Positions 27,352-36,486 of a stretch of DNA of 64,000 nucleotides are shown in pieces; position 1 is the first letter of the stretch; each line of letters opens with the position of its first letter. Below the pieces are notes generated by a model. It was not told the DNA's origin, searched no databases, and worked only from the letters and a program-made list of their open reading frames with translations. Origin of the DNA: an uncultured Opitutales bacterium (lineage in GTDB: Bacteria > Verrucomicrobiota > Verrucomicrobiia > Opitutales > Intestinicryptomonadaceae); NCBI GenBank assembly GCA_900545705.1, contig URAK01000003.1:1-64000 (forward strand), given 5' to 3'. A program made the position numbers and the translations under genes.

Positions 27352-28497
27352 TTACGAATTTTTTGAAACCAAATCGTAAAAAACGTCGAACGGATAGCCC
27401 GTTCCCGGAATGCCGGGAGCTGCTGACGGATGGTATTGTATTGAAAATACCGGCAGTTCCTTGTGGCGCAACCCCTCAACCGTTCCGTCTTCAAGATTTA
27501 CCTCCGTGACAATTCCGCCGGCGTTCTCAATAGAATTGGCATCTGCTACAAAGCTGTGGTTTTGAAATGTAATGCCTACTTTTCCCGTTTCCAAATTTCT
27601 GACAGGATAATTGCCGCCATGGTGCCCAAATTTGAGTTTATAAGTTTTGGCTCCCATCGCGCGCGCAATAATCTGATGTCCAAATCCGACGCCAAACACG
27701 GGGTAATTTTTTATTAATTTTTTCGCCATATCAACCGCTCCGTCTGCCGCTGCCGGATCCCCCGCCCCGCTCGATAAAAATGCGCATTGCGGCGCGAACT
27801 CGGCAATCTCCTCCGCAGAAACGGAAGCGGGAAATACCGTCACTTCAAATCCGCTGTACGCAAGGCTTGATAGCATCGATTTTTTTGCGCCAAAGTCGAT
27901 TGCCGCGCACTTTAATAGCGGCATGGTCCTCCCGCGCGTATTTATATGCACTCCTCCAAGCGAAAAAGGTTTTATCTTTTCGGCGGAATCGTCAAAGCGG
28001 TAGGCCGACTTGCAGCTCGTTTCGCCCAAATAATTCGAGCCTTCTATCCCGCTCCACGACTTGGCGAGCCTCACAGCCTCCTCGTCGGAAATGTCCTCTG
28101 TGGATAGGCAAGCTTTTAGCGAGCCTCCAATTCTGATTTTCCGCGTAATCGTGCGGGTATCAACCCCGCTAATGCCGGGAATTGAGTTTATTTCCAAATA
28201 TTCGCCGAGCCCCATGCTGCTTCTCCAGTTGCTCGGCTTTTCGCACTCCTGGGCAACTACAAGCCCTGCGGCTTTTATTCCACCGCTTTCCGCGTCTTCC
28301 GGATTTATCCCGTAGCAGCCGATTTCCGTAAAAGTCATTACCAAAATATTCATGAAGTTTGAAGGATCCGTGAGCAATTCCTGGTATCCCATCATCGAGG
28401 TGTTAAAAACGGCCTCACCAACTACGGTTTTCTTCGCGCCGAAGGGCTTTCCCCTAAACACGGCGCCGTCTTCAAATGCTAGTATAGCGCTTTTCAT
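27352..28497 (-). CDS. carA: Carbamoyl-phosphate synthase small chain lacking its glutaminase Cys
   Basis: A 381-residue protein aligning over the whole CarA family: N-terminal GEAVFNTSMMGYQE and TDPS, then an amidotransferase domain (about 195-375). The active site is altered. The family FGICLGHQ is FGVGFGHQ, with Gly271 (codon 27685-27687) for the nucleophile Cys. The family HPEASPG is HPSAAPG, keeping His356 but with Ser358 (codon 27424-27426) for Glu. LSNGPGDP is LSSGAGDP. KFGHHGGN is intact. It should not hydrolyse glutamine; CarB would depend on free ammonia, with this chain as a structural subunit. It starts four bases after the carB stop. Confidence 0.9.
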   Translation of the reverse strand: MKSAILAFEDGAVFRGKPFGAKKTVVGEAVFNTSMMGYQELLTDPSNFMNILVMTFTEIGCYGINPEDAESGGIKAAGLVVAQECEKPSNWRSSMGLGEYLEINSIPGISGVDTRTITRKIRIGGSLKACLSTEDISDEEAVRLAKSWSGIEGSNYLGETSCKSAYRFDDSAEKIKPFSLGGVHINTRGRTMPLLKCAAIDFGAKKSMLSSLAYSGFEVTVFPASVSAEEIAEFAPQCAFLSSGAGDPAAADGAVDMAKKLIKNYPVFGVGFGHQIIARAMGAKTYKLKFGHHGGNYPVRNLETGKVGITFQNHSFVADANSIENAGGIVTEVNLEDGTVEGLRHKELPVFSIQYHPSAAPGIPGTGYPFDVFYDLVSKNS

Positions 28498-28501
28498 TTT
28501 C

Positions 28502-31500
28502 TTATTTATTTAACATTGCCATATATTCTTGGAGGGATTTTACATTTAAATCCCGCTTGCCGATAGCCTCTATCCCTTTTATTGCAGCATATGCCCCCAT
28601 TATTGTGGTTATCATGCACACTTTTTTAAGCAGCGCCTCCTGCCTTATATGGTTTTCGTCGAGGCGCGGATACATTCCAGACGGAGTATTTATTATCAGC
28701 GCAATTTCGCCGTTTTTTATCATATCGACTACATTCGGACGCGCGCCTTCGTTTAGCTTGTAAGTTTGTGTGACTGGAATTCCATTGTCGCGCAAAACTT
28801 TCGCCGTTCCCGCCGTGGAGAAAATCTTGAAGCCGAGCCGGTCTAGTGATTTCGCGATTTCAACAGCCATTGCCTTGTCGTGGTCCTTTACCGACAAAAA
28901 TACGTTCCCTGAAGTCGGCAATCCCGGCTGCGCCGCTATTTGGCTTTTGGCAAACGCCGTTCCAAGGTCGGTATCCAACCCCATAACCTCGCCTGTTGAG
29001 CGCATTTCGGGGCTTAGCATAATCGATGCCCCACTAAACCTCACAAATGGAAATACGCTTTCCTTTACCGCAATGTACGGAATTTTTACCTCCTTTGTAA
29101 AGCCAAGGTCTTTTAATTTTTCCCCTGCCATTACTCTCGCCGCAATTTTTGCGAGCGGAACGCCTATTGCCTTAGATGTAAACGGCACTGTTCTCGATGC
29201 ACGCGGATTGACCTCAAGTATGTATACTTCGCCGTTTTTTATGGCGAACTGTATGTTCATTAAACCCACTACCTTCAACTCTCTTGCGAGGTCGTACGTA
29301 GCTTTGCGGACCTCATCAAGAATATTTTCAGGCAGCGTATGCGGCGGCAGAACCATTGCGGCGTCGCCCGAGTGGACGCCTGCGTATTCAATGTGTTCGA
29401 GCATTCCTCCGATGACTGTCGTTTCGCCGTCGGATATTGCGTCCACATCAAGCTCAATAGCGTCTTCAAGGAATTTATCGAGCAGCACAGGCTTGCCGGG
29501 GGCGGCCTCAAAAGCCTCGCGCACGACTTTTTTCATATCGTCCATGCCGTAGACAATAAACATGCCCCTTCCGCCCAGGACGAACGAGGGTCTTAGCAGA
29601 ATCGGGAATCCTATTTGTCCCGCAAGCTTATAGGCGTCCTCGGGGGTTGTCGCTGTGGCGTTTACGGGCTGGCGCAAGTGGAGCTTTTCAATTATGTGCT
29701 TGAAAATTTCCCTGTCTTCAGCGGCGTCTATGGACTCCGGCGAAGTCCCTATTATGTTTACGCCGTTTTCTTTCAATTCGCTTGCAAGGTTTAGGGGAGT
29801 CTGCCCCCCGAATTGCACTATTGCGCCGTCGCATTTATTTTGCCTGTAAACTTCGAGCACGTCTTCTAGAGTGAGCGGCTCAAAGAATAGCTTGTCGGAT
29901 GTGTCGTAGTCGGTGGATACGGTTTCTGGATTGGAATTTACCATTATTGTTTCGTATCCGGCTTCGCGCAAGGCGAAGGACGCATGCACGCAGCAGTAGT
30001 CGAACTCTATGCCCTGCCCGATTCTGTTCGGGCCGCCGCCTATTATCATTATTTTCTTTTTTGCGCTCGGTGTCAGCTCGTTTTCAGAACCGTAAGTAGA
30101 GTAGTAATACGGCGTGTAGGCTTCAAATTCAGCGGCGCATGTGTCGACAAGCCTGTATATTGTATTTATGCCGAAGTCTTCCCTCAATTTCTTTATGTTT
30201 CTAATCTTTGTATTGCAGATTGTAGCAATTTGCAAATCGGTAAAGCCGGCTTTTTTGGCTTTTTCAAGCAACTCGGAGTCAAGGTTCAAGACGCCGCGTT
30301 CAGACAGTTCCTTTTCTATCTCCACAATTCCCGCGACTTCATTCACAAACCACGGGTCGATTTTTGTGTATTCGCTAATCTGTTCGCGGCTCATGCCGGC
30401 AAGCAGCGCGTATCGCATATAAAAAATTCTTTCGGCTGTTGGGCGCACCAGTCCATTTGCGATTGCGGCAGTGTCGGTTATTTCGGCATCGCCGAATTTT
30501 CCCCCGCCACCGAGCCCGCGCGCGCCGATTTCGAGCGACCTCAACGCTTTTTGGAGGCATTCCTTAAAACTTCTGCCTATCGACATCACTTCGCCGACGC
30601 TTTTCATCGAGCTTGTGAGAGTCGTGTCGGAGCCTGCGAATTTTTCAAATGCAAACCGCGGGACTTTTGCAACTACATAGTCGATTGCAGGCTCAAAACA
30701 CGCAGGCGTTTCGCGGGTAATGTCGTTTTTGAGTTCGTCGAGCGAATAGCCTACGGAGAGTTTTGCTGCAACTTTCGCAATCGGGAAACCTGTCGCTTTA
30801 GACGCAAGCGCCGAGGAGCGCGAAACTCTCGGATTCATCTCTATGATTATCATTCTTCCATCGACAGGATTTAGCGCAAATTGAATGTTCGAGCCTCCGC
30901 TTTTTACTCCGATTTCCCTGATAATTGCAAAAGAAGCCTCGCGCATTAGCTGGTATTCTTTGTTTGTGAGCGTGAGTGCCGGGGCTATGGTTATTGAGTC
31001 GCCCGTATGAACCCCCATCGGGTCAAAATTTTCGATTGAGCAAATTGCGATGCATTGGTCTTTGCAGTCGCGCATGACTTCCATTTCAAGCTCTTTCCAG
31101 CCAAGCAAAGATTCCTCTATCAAAATCTCTCCGGCGGGCGAGGCGTTGAGCCCAAATAGCGCCATTCTTTCAAATTCGTCCCTGTTGTATGCTATTCCGC
31201 CGCCTGTACCTCCAAGCGTAAAGCTCGGGCGGATAATTAGCGGATATTTTTTATGTTTATCCGCCCATTCGAGAGCCTCTTTTAACGAGTGCACAACAAC
31301 GCTGAGCGGGACGTCCAAGCCGATTTTAAGCATGGACGCCCTGAATTTTTCCCTGTCTTCTCCCTTTTCTATTGCCTCCGCGTCGGCGCCTATCAGCTCG
31401 ACGCCGTATTTTTGTAGAATCCCACGGTTGTAAAGCTCCACAGAAAGATTTAAACCCGTTTGCCCGCCGAGAGTCGGGAGCAGTGCGTCGGGGCGCTCTT

Positions 31501-31738
31501 TGGCGATTATTTTTTCAAGAATTTCCGGGACGAGCGGCTCGATATATGTTACGTCCGCCATTTGCGGGTCCGTCATAATCGTGGCCGGATTTGAGTTTAC
31601 CAGTATGACCTTGTATCCTTCTTCCCTCAGGGCTTTGCAGGCTTGGCTACCGGAATAGTCGAATTCGCAGGCCTGGCCTATGACAATCGGTCCGGAGCCC
31701 ACGATTAAAATGGATTTAATGTCTGTGCGTTTTGGCAT
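28502..31738 (-). CDS. carB: Carbamoyl-phosphate synthase large chain
   Basis: A 1078-residue protein of normal length. Two homologous ATP-grasp halves are visible: ILIVGSGPIVIGQACEFDYS with FTLGGTGGG in the first, and MIIGGGPNRIGQGIEFDYCC with FVLGGRGM in the second. Each has EMNPRVSRSSALASK- or EVNPRASRTVPFTSK-type motifs. A C-terminal allosteric domain follows (about 940-1078, with FSTAGTAKVLRDNGIPV). It makes carbamoyl phosphate from bicarbonate, ATP and ammonia for pyrimidines and arginine. It precedes carA, the reverse of the common carA-carB order. The start at 31738 is 15 codons inside the longest frame and begins the family similarity. Confidence 0.96.
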   Translation of the reverse strand: MPKRTDIKSILIVGSGPIVIGQACEFDYSGSQACKALREEGYKVILVNSNPATIMTDPQMADVTYIEPLVPEILEKIIAKERPDALLPTLGGQTGLNLSVELYNRGILQKYGVELIGADAEAIEKGEDREKFRASMLKIGLDVPLSVVVHSLKEALEWADKHKKYPLIIRPSFTLGGTGGGIAYNRDEFERMALFGLNASPAGEILIEESLLGWKELEMEVMRDCKDQCIAICSIENFDPMGVHTGDSITIAPALTLTNKEYQLMREASFAIIREIGVKSGGSNIQFALNPVDGRMIIIEMNPRVSRSSALASKATGFPIAKVAAKLSVGYSLDELKNDITRETPACFEPAIDYVVAKVPRFAFEKFAGSDTTLTSSMKSVGEVMSIGRSFKECLQKALRSLEIGARGLGGGGKFGDAEITDTAAIANGLVRPTAERIFYMRYALLAGMSREQISEYTKIDPWFVNEVAGIVEIEKELSERGVLNLDSELLEKAKKAGFTDLQIATICNTKIRNIKKLREDFGINTIYRLVDTCAAEFEAYTPYYYSTYGSENELTPSAKKKIMIIGGGPNRIGQGIEFDYCCVHASFALREAGYETIMVNSNPETVSTDYDTSDKLFFEPLTLEDVLEVYRQNKCDGAIVQFGGQTPLNLASELKENGVNIIGTSPESIDAAEDREIFKHIIEKLHLRQPVNATATTPEDAYKLAGQIGFPILLRPSFVLGGRGMFIVYGMDDMKKVVREAFEAAPGKPVLLDKFLEDAIELDVDAISDGETTVIGGMLEHIEYAGVHSGDAAMVLPPHTLPENILDEVRKATYDLARELKVVGLMNIQFAIKNGEVYILEVNPRASRTVPFTSKAIGVPLAKIAARVMAGEKLKDLGFTKEVKIPYIAVKESVFPFVRFSGASIMLSPEMRSTGEVMGLDTDLGTAFAKSQIAAQPGLPTSGNVFLSVKDHDKAMAVEIAKSLDRLGFKIFSTAGTAKVLRDNGIPVTQTYKLNEGARPNVVDMIKNGEIALIINTPSGMYPRLDENHIRQEALLKKVCMITTIMGAYAAIKGIEAIGKRDLNVKSLQEYMAMLNK

Positions 31739-32072
31739 ACTTGGAATAATTAAAATACATTTTTGTCGCGCCGTCAATTTCAATTATAGCAAACAGCGGA
31801 AAAATGCTTAGTCGATGCGCCGATTAGCGCTTTTATTAGGGGAGATTTTTTAAGTAGTTTCTAATTTTTTTTGCATGGTTTAATTTGCCCCAGAAACACT
31901 GGATATATAAATACACATAAAAAATATCGAATTTATAAAATATAAAAATTTTACTGTATAAAATAGCAGTTTTTATTTATAGACAAATAAACTTACGCGC
32001 ATTTCTAAAAAAAGCGTTTTCCAAAAAAATTTTTTTGCAGTGTATGCAAAAAATATGCGACACTAAAATTGC
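31739..32072. other. AT-rich carB upstream region, no gene
   Basis: 334 bp between carB and the last gene of the ior operon. It holds the carB extended -10 promoter. The remainder is strongly AT-rich with A and T runs but shows no convincing riboswitch, attenuator or terminator stem. Confidence 0.6.
31783..31791 (-). promoter_or_regulatory. Extended -10 promoter of carBA
   Basis: The minus strand reads TGCTATAAT, a perfect extended -10 box. It would start transcription near 31776, leaving a leader of about 38 nt before the carB ATG. No good -35 hexamer is seen, as expected for an extended -10 promoter. Confidence 0.55.
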
Positions 32073-32624
32073 TTAAAACCTTATTGCGTATTTGCAAAGC
32101 TCCCGCCGCTGCGCCGAAGTGTAAGAATATACTTTTAAAATTACCGCAAATATCCATAAAACGGTGATTACAGACATTAAAATTATAAGAATTTCATTGT
32201 CTATCATGCGGCTTAAGAAACTCGGCTCTTTCGAGACTGCGTTTATTACTACAAAATTTGCCGATAGCGCCCACAAGGTGAAAATCAGAGCCGATAACAA
32301 TCCCAAGTCAAAGAAACTCAATATGTTTATAAGTCTGCCAGACTTCGGCTTTATATGGTCGCTAAAATAGCTTAGGTATGCAAACGGCCCCACGAGAATT
32401 ATATCGACAAATATTAGCGACAACGTTGCAGCCACTTTATAGGTATGCAAAAAGGTGAGTTTAACTGTCTTTGATATTTCCGGGAATTTTGAAGTCAGCC
32501 TTTTTAAATCTTCTAAATCGATTAGGTTGAAGTAAACTATTGTAAGCACAGAAACGCATACGAATACCCAAAAAATGCGATGGGTCACCCCCACAATTTT
32601 ATATTCGTCCGTATGCGTCTTCAT
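32073..32624 (-). CDS. Four-helix membrane protein of unknown function, last gene of the ior operon
   Basis: A 183-residue protein with four hydrophobic segments (about residues 17-34, 62-87, 99-121 and 141-164) and short polar ends; no recognised family. It starts one base after the ACT-domain gene stop, so it is translated as the last member of iorA-iorB-paaK-ACT. Its position suggests a role in export or uptake of arylacetate or aromatic amino acids, but nothing in its sequence shows this. It is richer in Ile, Leu and Phe, and more AT-rich, than the genes upstream. Confidence 0.7.
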   Translation of the reverse strand: MKTHTDEYKIVGVTHRIFWVFVCVSVLTIVYFNLIDLEDLKRLTSKFPEISKTVKLTFLHTYKVAATLSLIFVDIILVGPFAYLSYFSDHIKPKSGRLINILSFFDLGLLSALIFTLWALSANFVVINAVSKEPSFLSRMIDNEILIILMSVITVLWIFAVILKVYSYTSAQRRELCKYAIRF

Positions 32625-32625
32625 A

Positions 32626-33012
32626 TTACGACAATAGTTTTTCCGCCGTGTCAATATCCTTAAAAGACATTACCATTACTGGCTTGTCTTTAAACGGGCG
32701 GGTAAGCGCATACATGTATTCTATATTCAATCCGGCTGCCGATGCCTTTTCGAGTATGGAAAGCAGCGCCCCCGGAGTATCTTCTACTTCCACCGCCAAT
32801 ACTTCTATTATTTTAGCGAAGAACCCGGCTTCTTTTAGTGCTGCCGCAGTCTCCTCCGGCTTGTCGACTATCGCCCTTACAATTCCGTATTCCTTTGTTT
32901 CCGCAATCGTAATAGTGCGGAGGTTTACCCCCGCGTCGGCGACGGCTTTGCACACTCCTTCCAGGTGTCCGGGAGTATTTTCGAGGAAAACCGATATTTG
33001 TTTTAGTCTCAT
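32626..33012 (-). CDS. Tandem ACT-domain protein
   Basis: A 128-residue protein made of two ACT domains (about 1-66 and 67-128). Each shows the ACT start pattern: QISVFLENTPGHLEGVCKAV and VLAVEVEDTPGALLSILEKA. ACT domains bind amino acids, and stand-alone pairs like this often accompany iorAB-paaK genes. Here it probably senses an aromatic or branched-chain amino acid, or modulates the neighbouring CoA ligase. It lies 15 bases after paaK and one base before the membrane protein gene. No DNA-binding domain is present. Confidence 0.9.
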   Translation of the reverse strand: MRLKQISVFLENTPGHLEGVCKAVADAGVNLRTITIAETKEYGIVRAIVDKPEETAAALKEAGFFAKIIEVLAVEVEDTPGALLSILEKASAAGLNIEYMYALTRPFKDKPVMVMSFKDIDTAEKLLS

Positions 33013-33027
33013 GGCGCTATCCTATTG

Positions 33028-34359
33028 TTATATGTTGCGTTTATCCAGAACTCTCTTTGCTTTGCCCTCCGAGCGCGGTATGCGGTTCGGCTGCACAATC
33101 TTTACCTCTACCCTTATGCCGACAATATTGACAACCGAGGCCTGAATTTTTTTACGTAGGCTTTCGAGTTGAGCTACGCTGTCGCCATAGCAGCTTTCCG
33201 CTACCTCGACTTCGACCGTCACCGTATCCAAGTCTTTTTCGCGTTCAAGTATTATTCTATAATTTGGCGTGCATTCCTCCACCCTCATGAGCCCGACTTC
33301 GATTTGGGACGGGAACACATTTACCCCGCGGATAATAAACATATCGTCGCTGCGGCGGCCTATGCGCCTAATTCTGCGGATAGTGCGGCCGCAAGCGCAA
33401 GGCATATTTATTATTGAGGTGATGTCGTGCGTGCGGTAGCGCAAAATCGGCATGGCGCGCTTGTTGAGCGTAGTCAGCACGAGTTCCCCTTCCTCTCCGT
33501 CGGGAAGCGGAATGCCTGTTTCGGGATCTACTATCTCAGGATAAAAATTGTCTTCGAGTATGTGCAAGCCGTTTTGTTCGCAGCACTCGCCGCCGACTCC
33601 CGGCCCGGCGATTTCCGAAAGCCCATAGATGTCGAATGCGCGTATATTTGTATGCTTTTGCATAAACTGACGCATGTGTTCCGACCACGGCTCCGCGCCG
33701 AAAATCCCTATTTTCAAGGGGAGCTTTTTGAAATCCACACCGTATTTGTTTTCACCCTGCTCGATGAGGTGTATAAAATAGCTGGGCGTGCAGCTTACTG
33801 CCGTCGTTCCGAAGTCGCGCATAATCATAAGCTGGCGTTCGGTGTTGCCGCCTGAGGCAGGGATTACAGTGCAGCCCATGCGCTCGGCTCCGCAGTGCAA
33901 ACCCATTCCGCCCGTAAAAAGTCCGTACCCGAAGCAGTTTTGCAAAAAATCCCCGCGCTTTACGCCGAACATCGCAAGGCACCGCAGAACCGAACTTGCC
34001 CATGCGTCCATGTCCTCCCGCGTATAGCCGACTACTATCGGCTTGCCGGTGGTTCCGCTCGAAGCATGCAGGCGGACAATCTCCTTCGTATCGACCGCGA
34101 AAAGGCCGTACGGGTATGTGTCGCGCAGGTCGCTTTTTTGGGTGAAAGGAAGTTTTGATATGTCGTCTATGGACTTGATGTCGGAGGGCTTGACTCCAAG
34201 CTCGTCCATTCTCTTTCTATGCAGCGGCACGCGCTCGTACGCGAGCTTTACTATTTCCGCGAGCCTTTGAGACTGTATTCGTCTGAGCTGTTCCCGCGGG
34301 AGAAAGTCCATTGCGCTTTCCGTGTGAAAGTCGCCATTGATGTCGTTCCAGTTATGCAT
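33028..34359 (-). CDS. paaK: Phenylacetate-CoA ligase family protein
   Basis: A 443-residue adenylate-forming enzyme of usual PaaK length. The nucleotide motif LHASSGTTGKPIVVGYT is present, along with FGYGLFTGGMGLHCGAE, DIYGLSEIAGPGVGGEC, and the C-terminal IRRIGRRSDDMFIIRGVNVFP that closes the active site. It forms arylacetyl-CoA from arylacetate and ATP, or runs in reverse to give ATP from arylacetyl-CoA. Beside iorAB the second direction is attractive: arylpyruvates from aromatic amino acids would be oxidised to acyl-CoA and used for substrate-level phosphorylation. No ring-oxidation paa genes are present, which fits the fermentative reading. Confidence 0.92.
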   Translation of the reverse strand: MHNWNDINGDFHTESAMDFLPREQLRRIQSQRLAEIVKLAYERVPLHRKRMDELGVKPSDIKSIDDISKLPFTQKSDLRDTYPYGLFAVDTKEIVRLHASSGTTGKPIVVGYTREDMDAWASSVLRCLAMFGVKRGDFLQNCFGYGLFTGGMGLHCGAERMGCTVIPASGGNTERQLMIMRDFGTTAVSCTPSYFIHLIEQGENKYGVDFKKLPLKIGIFGAEPWSEHMRQFMQKHTNIRAFDIYGLSEIAGPGVGGECCEQNGLHILEDNFYPEIVDPETGIPLPDGEEGELVLTTLNKRAMPILRYRTHDITSIINMPCACGRTIRRIRRIGRRSDDMFIIRGVNVFPSQIEVGLMRVEECTPNYRIILEREKDLDTVTVEVEVAESCYGDSVAQLESLRKKIQASVVNIVGIRVEVKIVQPNRIPRSEGKAKRVLDKRNI

Positions 34360-34361
34360 AG

Positions 34362-34838
34362 CTATATAGAGTTTTCGCCAAGTATGAAGGCGGATTCATT
34401 GGCGTCGTGGAGTTTTTGCGGAAAGAATTTTTTAAGGACTTCGAGCCATTTTTCGCGCGGGATATCGAGCTTTTTAGAGAGCATTCCCAAAACCGCAACA
34501 TTTATGGCCTTCGCATTTCTCAATTTTGAAGTGTCGATGGAGTTCGCCGAAAGGACGACGCCGTCGGGCGCGAGCGACTGTATGTGGGTGTCCGACCACT
34601 CGGGGGCGAGCGACAAAAGAAAATCTATTTTTCCGTCCGGTATCATCGGGCTTACGACTTTTTTGCCGAAGCGCACGTCGCTTGATATTGAACCTCCCCT
34701 TTGCGACATTCCGTGGACTTCCGCTTTTTTGACGTCGTACCCGCATTCAAACAGGAGCTCTCCCAGAATAAGCGACGCCTTTAAGACTCCCATGCCGCCG
34801 AGGCCGGCGATTCTAACATTTGTAATTTTATCTTGCAT
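34362..34838 (-). CDS. iorB: Indolepyruvate oxidoreductase subunit beta
   Basis: A 158-residue gamma-type subunit of the 2-oxoacid oxidoreductase superfamily. It shows the N-terminal VRIAGLGGMGVLKASLILGE, then EVHGMSQRGGSISSDVRFG, both diagnostic of IorB. With IorA it oxidatively decarboxylates arylpyruvates to arylacetyl-CoA, passing electrons to ferredoxin. The start at 34838 lies four bases after the iorA stop; a longer frame from 34871 overlaps iorA without similarity. paaK starts two bases after its stop. It is slightly short for IorB but complete. Confidence 0.92.
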   Translation of the reverse strand: MQDKITNVRIAGLGGMGVLKASLILGELLFECGYDVKKAEVHGMSQRGGSISSDVRFGKKVVSPMIPDGKIDFLLSLAPEWSDTHIQSLAPDGVVLSANSIDTSKLRNAKAINVAVLGMLSKKLDIPREKWLEVLKKFFPQKLHDANESAFILGENSI

Positions 34839-34842
34839 AGCG

Positions 34843-36435
34843 CTATTTCCCCGCGGCCTTTCTCTTTGCAATTCCCGCGGCCGCCAATAGGCAGGGCTGG
34901 CGCAGGATAATGAGTGTAAGTTCGTTTGTGGCCAATTTTTCTTCGAGATATTTTTGGAATTTTTCGCCTTCTGTCACAGGTTTAAATACGACAACGTTTT
35001 GGACACCTATGGCTTTTGCGACATCTTCTATCGAGACTGCGTAAGCCGGCGAGTGGTCGAGTTTTCTTCCCGTTCCGGGGTGTTCTTGCTGGCCTGTCAT
35101 AGCCGTTGTCGAATTGTCGACAACAACGACTACATGGCCCGTAGCCGGCGGATTGTAAACCATTTCGAGCAGGCCTGTAAGCCCGCTGTGCATAAAAGTG
35201 CTATCGCCGATAACGCTCACTACTTTTCTAGCCTGCGCTTCGGGGAGAACCTTTCTGAGGCCTATTCCCATGCCGATTGAAGCACCCATGCAAATTTGGG
35301 TGTCCATTCCGCTAATTGGCTTCATTGCGGCGAGGGTGTAGCAGCCGATATCGCCCGCGACAATGCAGTTTAGATTTACGAGCGGCTTAAAGCTGAAAAC
35401 ATGCGGACAACCGTTGCAGAGCTGCGGCGGCTTTGATTTGTAGACGGGCGGCTCATATTCTAGGTTGCCGTCAAGCTGCGCCTTGACCCTGTCTACATTT
35501 AATTCTCCAAACCGCCACTTTTCGGCGCGGGGCTCCACATTTATTCCCTCGGCGCGCAGCCTGTCTGTGAGGTAAGGGTCGCCTTCTTCGACAGTCACGC
35601 ACCTTTTGTATTTCTTCGCAAACTCGGCTATTTTTGAGACCGGCAGCGGATTTGAAAAGCCCACCTTAAAAATTCCGGCATTGGGAGCCGCCTCGCGGGC
35701 ATGCTGGAAAGCAACCCCTGAGGATATTATGCAAAGCTCGTCGTTTTTGCCTTCTATTGCGACATTCGGGCCTTCCTGCTCGTTAAATTTTAACATTTCG
35801 GCAAATTTAGCGCGAAGTTTTCTATGCGCGGGTTTTGCATGGCCTGGAACCATTACGCGCGCAGGAATGTCGCGCACGAATTCGGCTTTCGGCAGCTTTG
35901 GGGAGGTTTCGGGATATTCAACTATTGTATTGCTGTGGGCGATTCTGGTAGTTGTCCTTATTATAAACGGGATAGACCATCTGCGCGAATATTCAAAGGC
36001 GAGTTTTGTAAAGTCGTACGCCTCCTGCGAGTCGGCAGGCTCGAGAACCGGAAGCCCGCCAGCAAAGGCGAGAGAGCGGGTATCTTGCTCGTTTTGGCTC
36101 GAAGCCATGCCGGGGTCGTCGGCAACTACTGCAACCATTGCTCCCTGCACTCCGCTATATGAGGCTGTGAAAAAAAGGTCTTGGGCAACATTGAAGCCGA
36201 CGTGCTTCATTGTCACCAGCGAGTTTGAGCCCGCGAAGGCTACTCCGAGCGCGACTTCCGCCGCGACTTTTTCGTTTGGAGCCCACTCTGCGCTTCCGCC
36301 AAGAATGGAAAATGTTTCGAGAATTTCAGTCGAGGGGGTGCCTGGATATCCCACGCCGAGCGCGCATCCGGAATGGAGCGCGCCGAGTGCGATGGCCTCG
36401 TTGCCGCTTAATAGTTTTCTGCAAATGTCGGACAT
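34843..36435 (-). CDS. iorA: Indolepyruvate oxidoreductase subunit alpha, without ferredoxin domain
   Basis: A 530-residue thiamine-diphosphate enzyme. The N-terminal LLSGNEAIALGALHSG and YPGTPSTEILET open the pyrimidine-binding domain. The thiamine site region has GDIGCYTL and GDSTFMHSGLTGL, with the downstream VVVDNSTTAMTGQQEHPGTG, all IorA-like. LCNGCPHVF is the family CxGCPH. The protein stops at RQPCLLAAAGIAKRKAAGK, whereas archaeal IorA continues into a ferredoxin domain with two CxxCxxCxxxC clusters. That domain is absent here, and the iorB start four bases on leaves no room for it. An external ferredoxin is implied. It heads the operon iorA-iorB-paaK-ACT-membrane protein. Confidence 0.92.
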   Translation of the reverse strand: MSDICRKLLSGNEAIALGALHSGCALGVGYPGTPSTEILETFSILGGSAEWAPNEKVAAEVALGVAFAGSNSLVTMKHVGFNVAQDLFFTASYSGVQGAMVAVVADDPGMASSQNEQDTRSLAFAGGLPVLEPADSQEAYDFTKLAFEYSRRWSIPFIIRTTTRIAHSNTIVEYPETSPKLPKAEFVRDIPARVMVPGHAKPAHRKLRAKFAEMLKFNEQEGPNVAIEGKNDELCIISSGVAFQHAREAAPNAGIFKVGFSNPLPVSKIAEFAKKYKRCVTVEEGDPYLTDRLRAEGINVEPRAEKWRFGELNVDRVKAQLDGNLEYEPPVYKSKPPQLCNGCPHVFSFKPLVNLNCIVAGDIGCYTLAAMKPISGMDTQICMGASIGMGIGLRKVLPEAQARKVVSVIGDSTFMHSGLTGLLEMVYNPPATGHVVVVVDNSTTAMTGQQEHPGTGRKLDHSPAYAVSIEDVAKAIGVQNVVVFKPVTEGEKFQKYLEEKLATNELTLIILRQPCLLAAAGIAKRKAAGK

Positions 36436-36486
36436 ATTCCTTCGTATAATGTCGATTGTTTGTACCAATTCAACATCATTTTATTT

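Noticed and set aside
27352..28497. carA as a decaying pseudogene
   Set aside because: Full length, no frameshift, close spacing to carB and intact non-catalytic motifs argue for a maintained protein.
34843..36435. iorA truncated by a frameshift, with its ferredoxin domain in another frame
   Set aside because: iorB starts four bases after the stop and fills the following sequence, so no room exists for a lost cluster domain.
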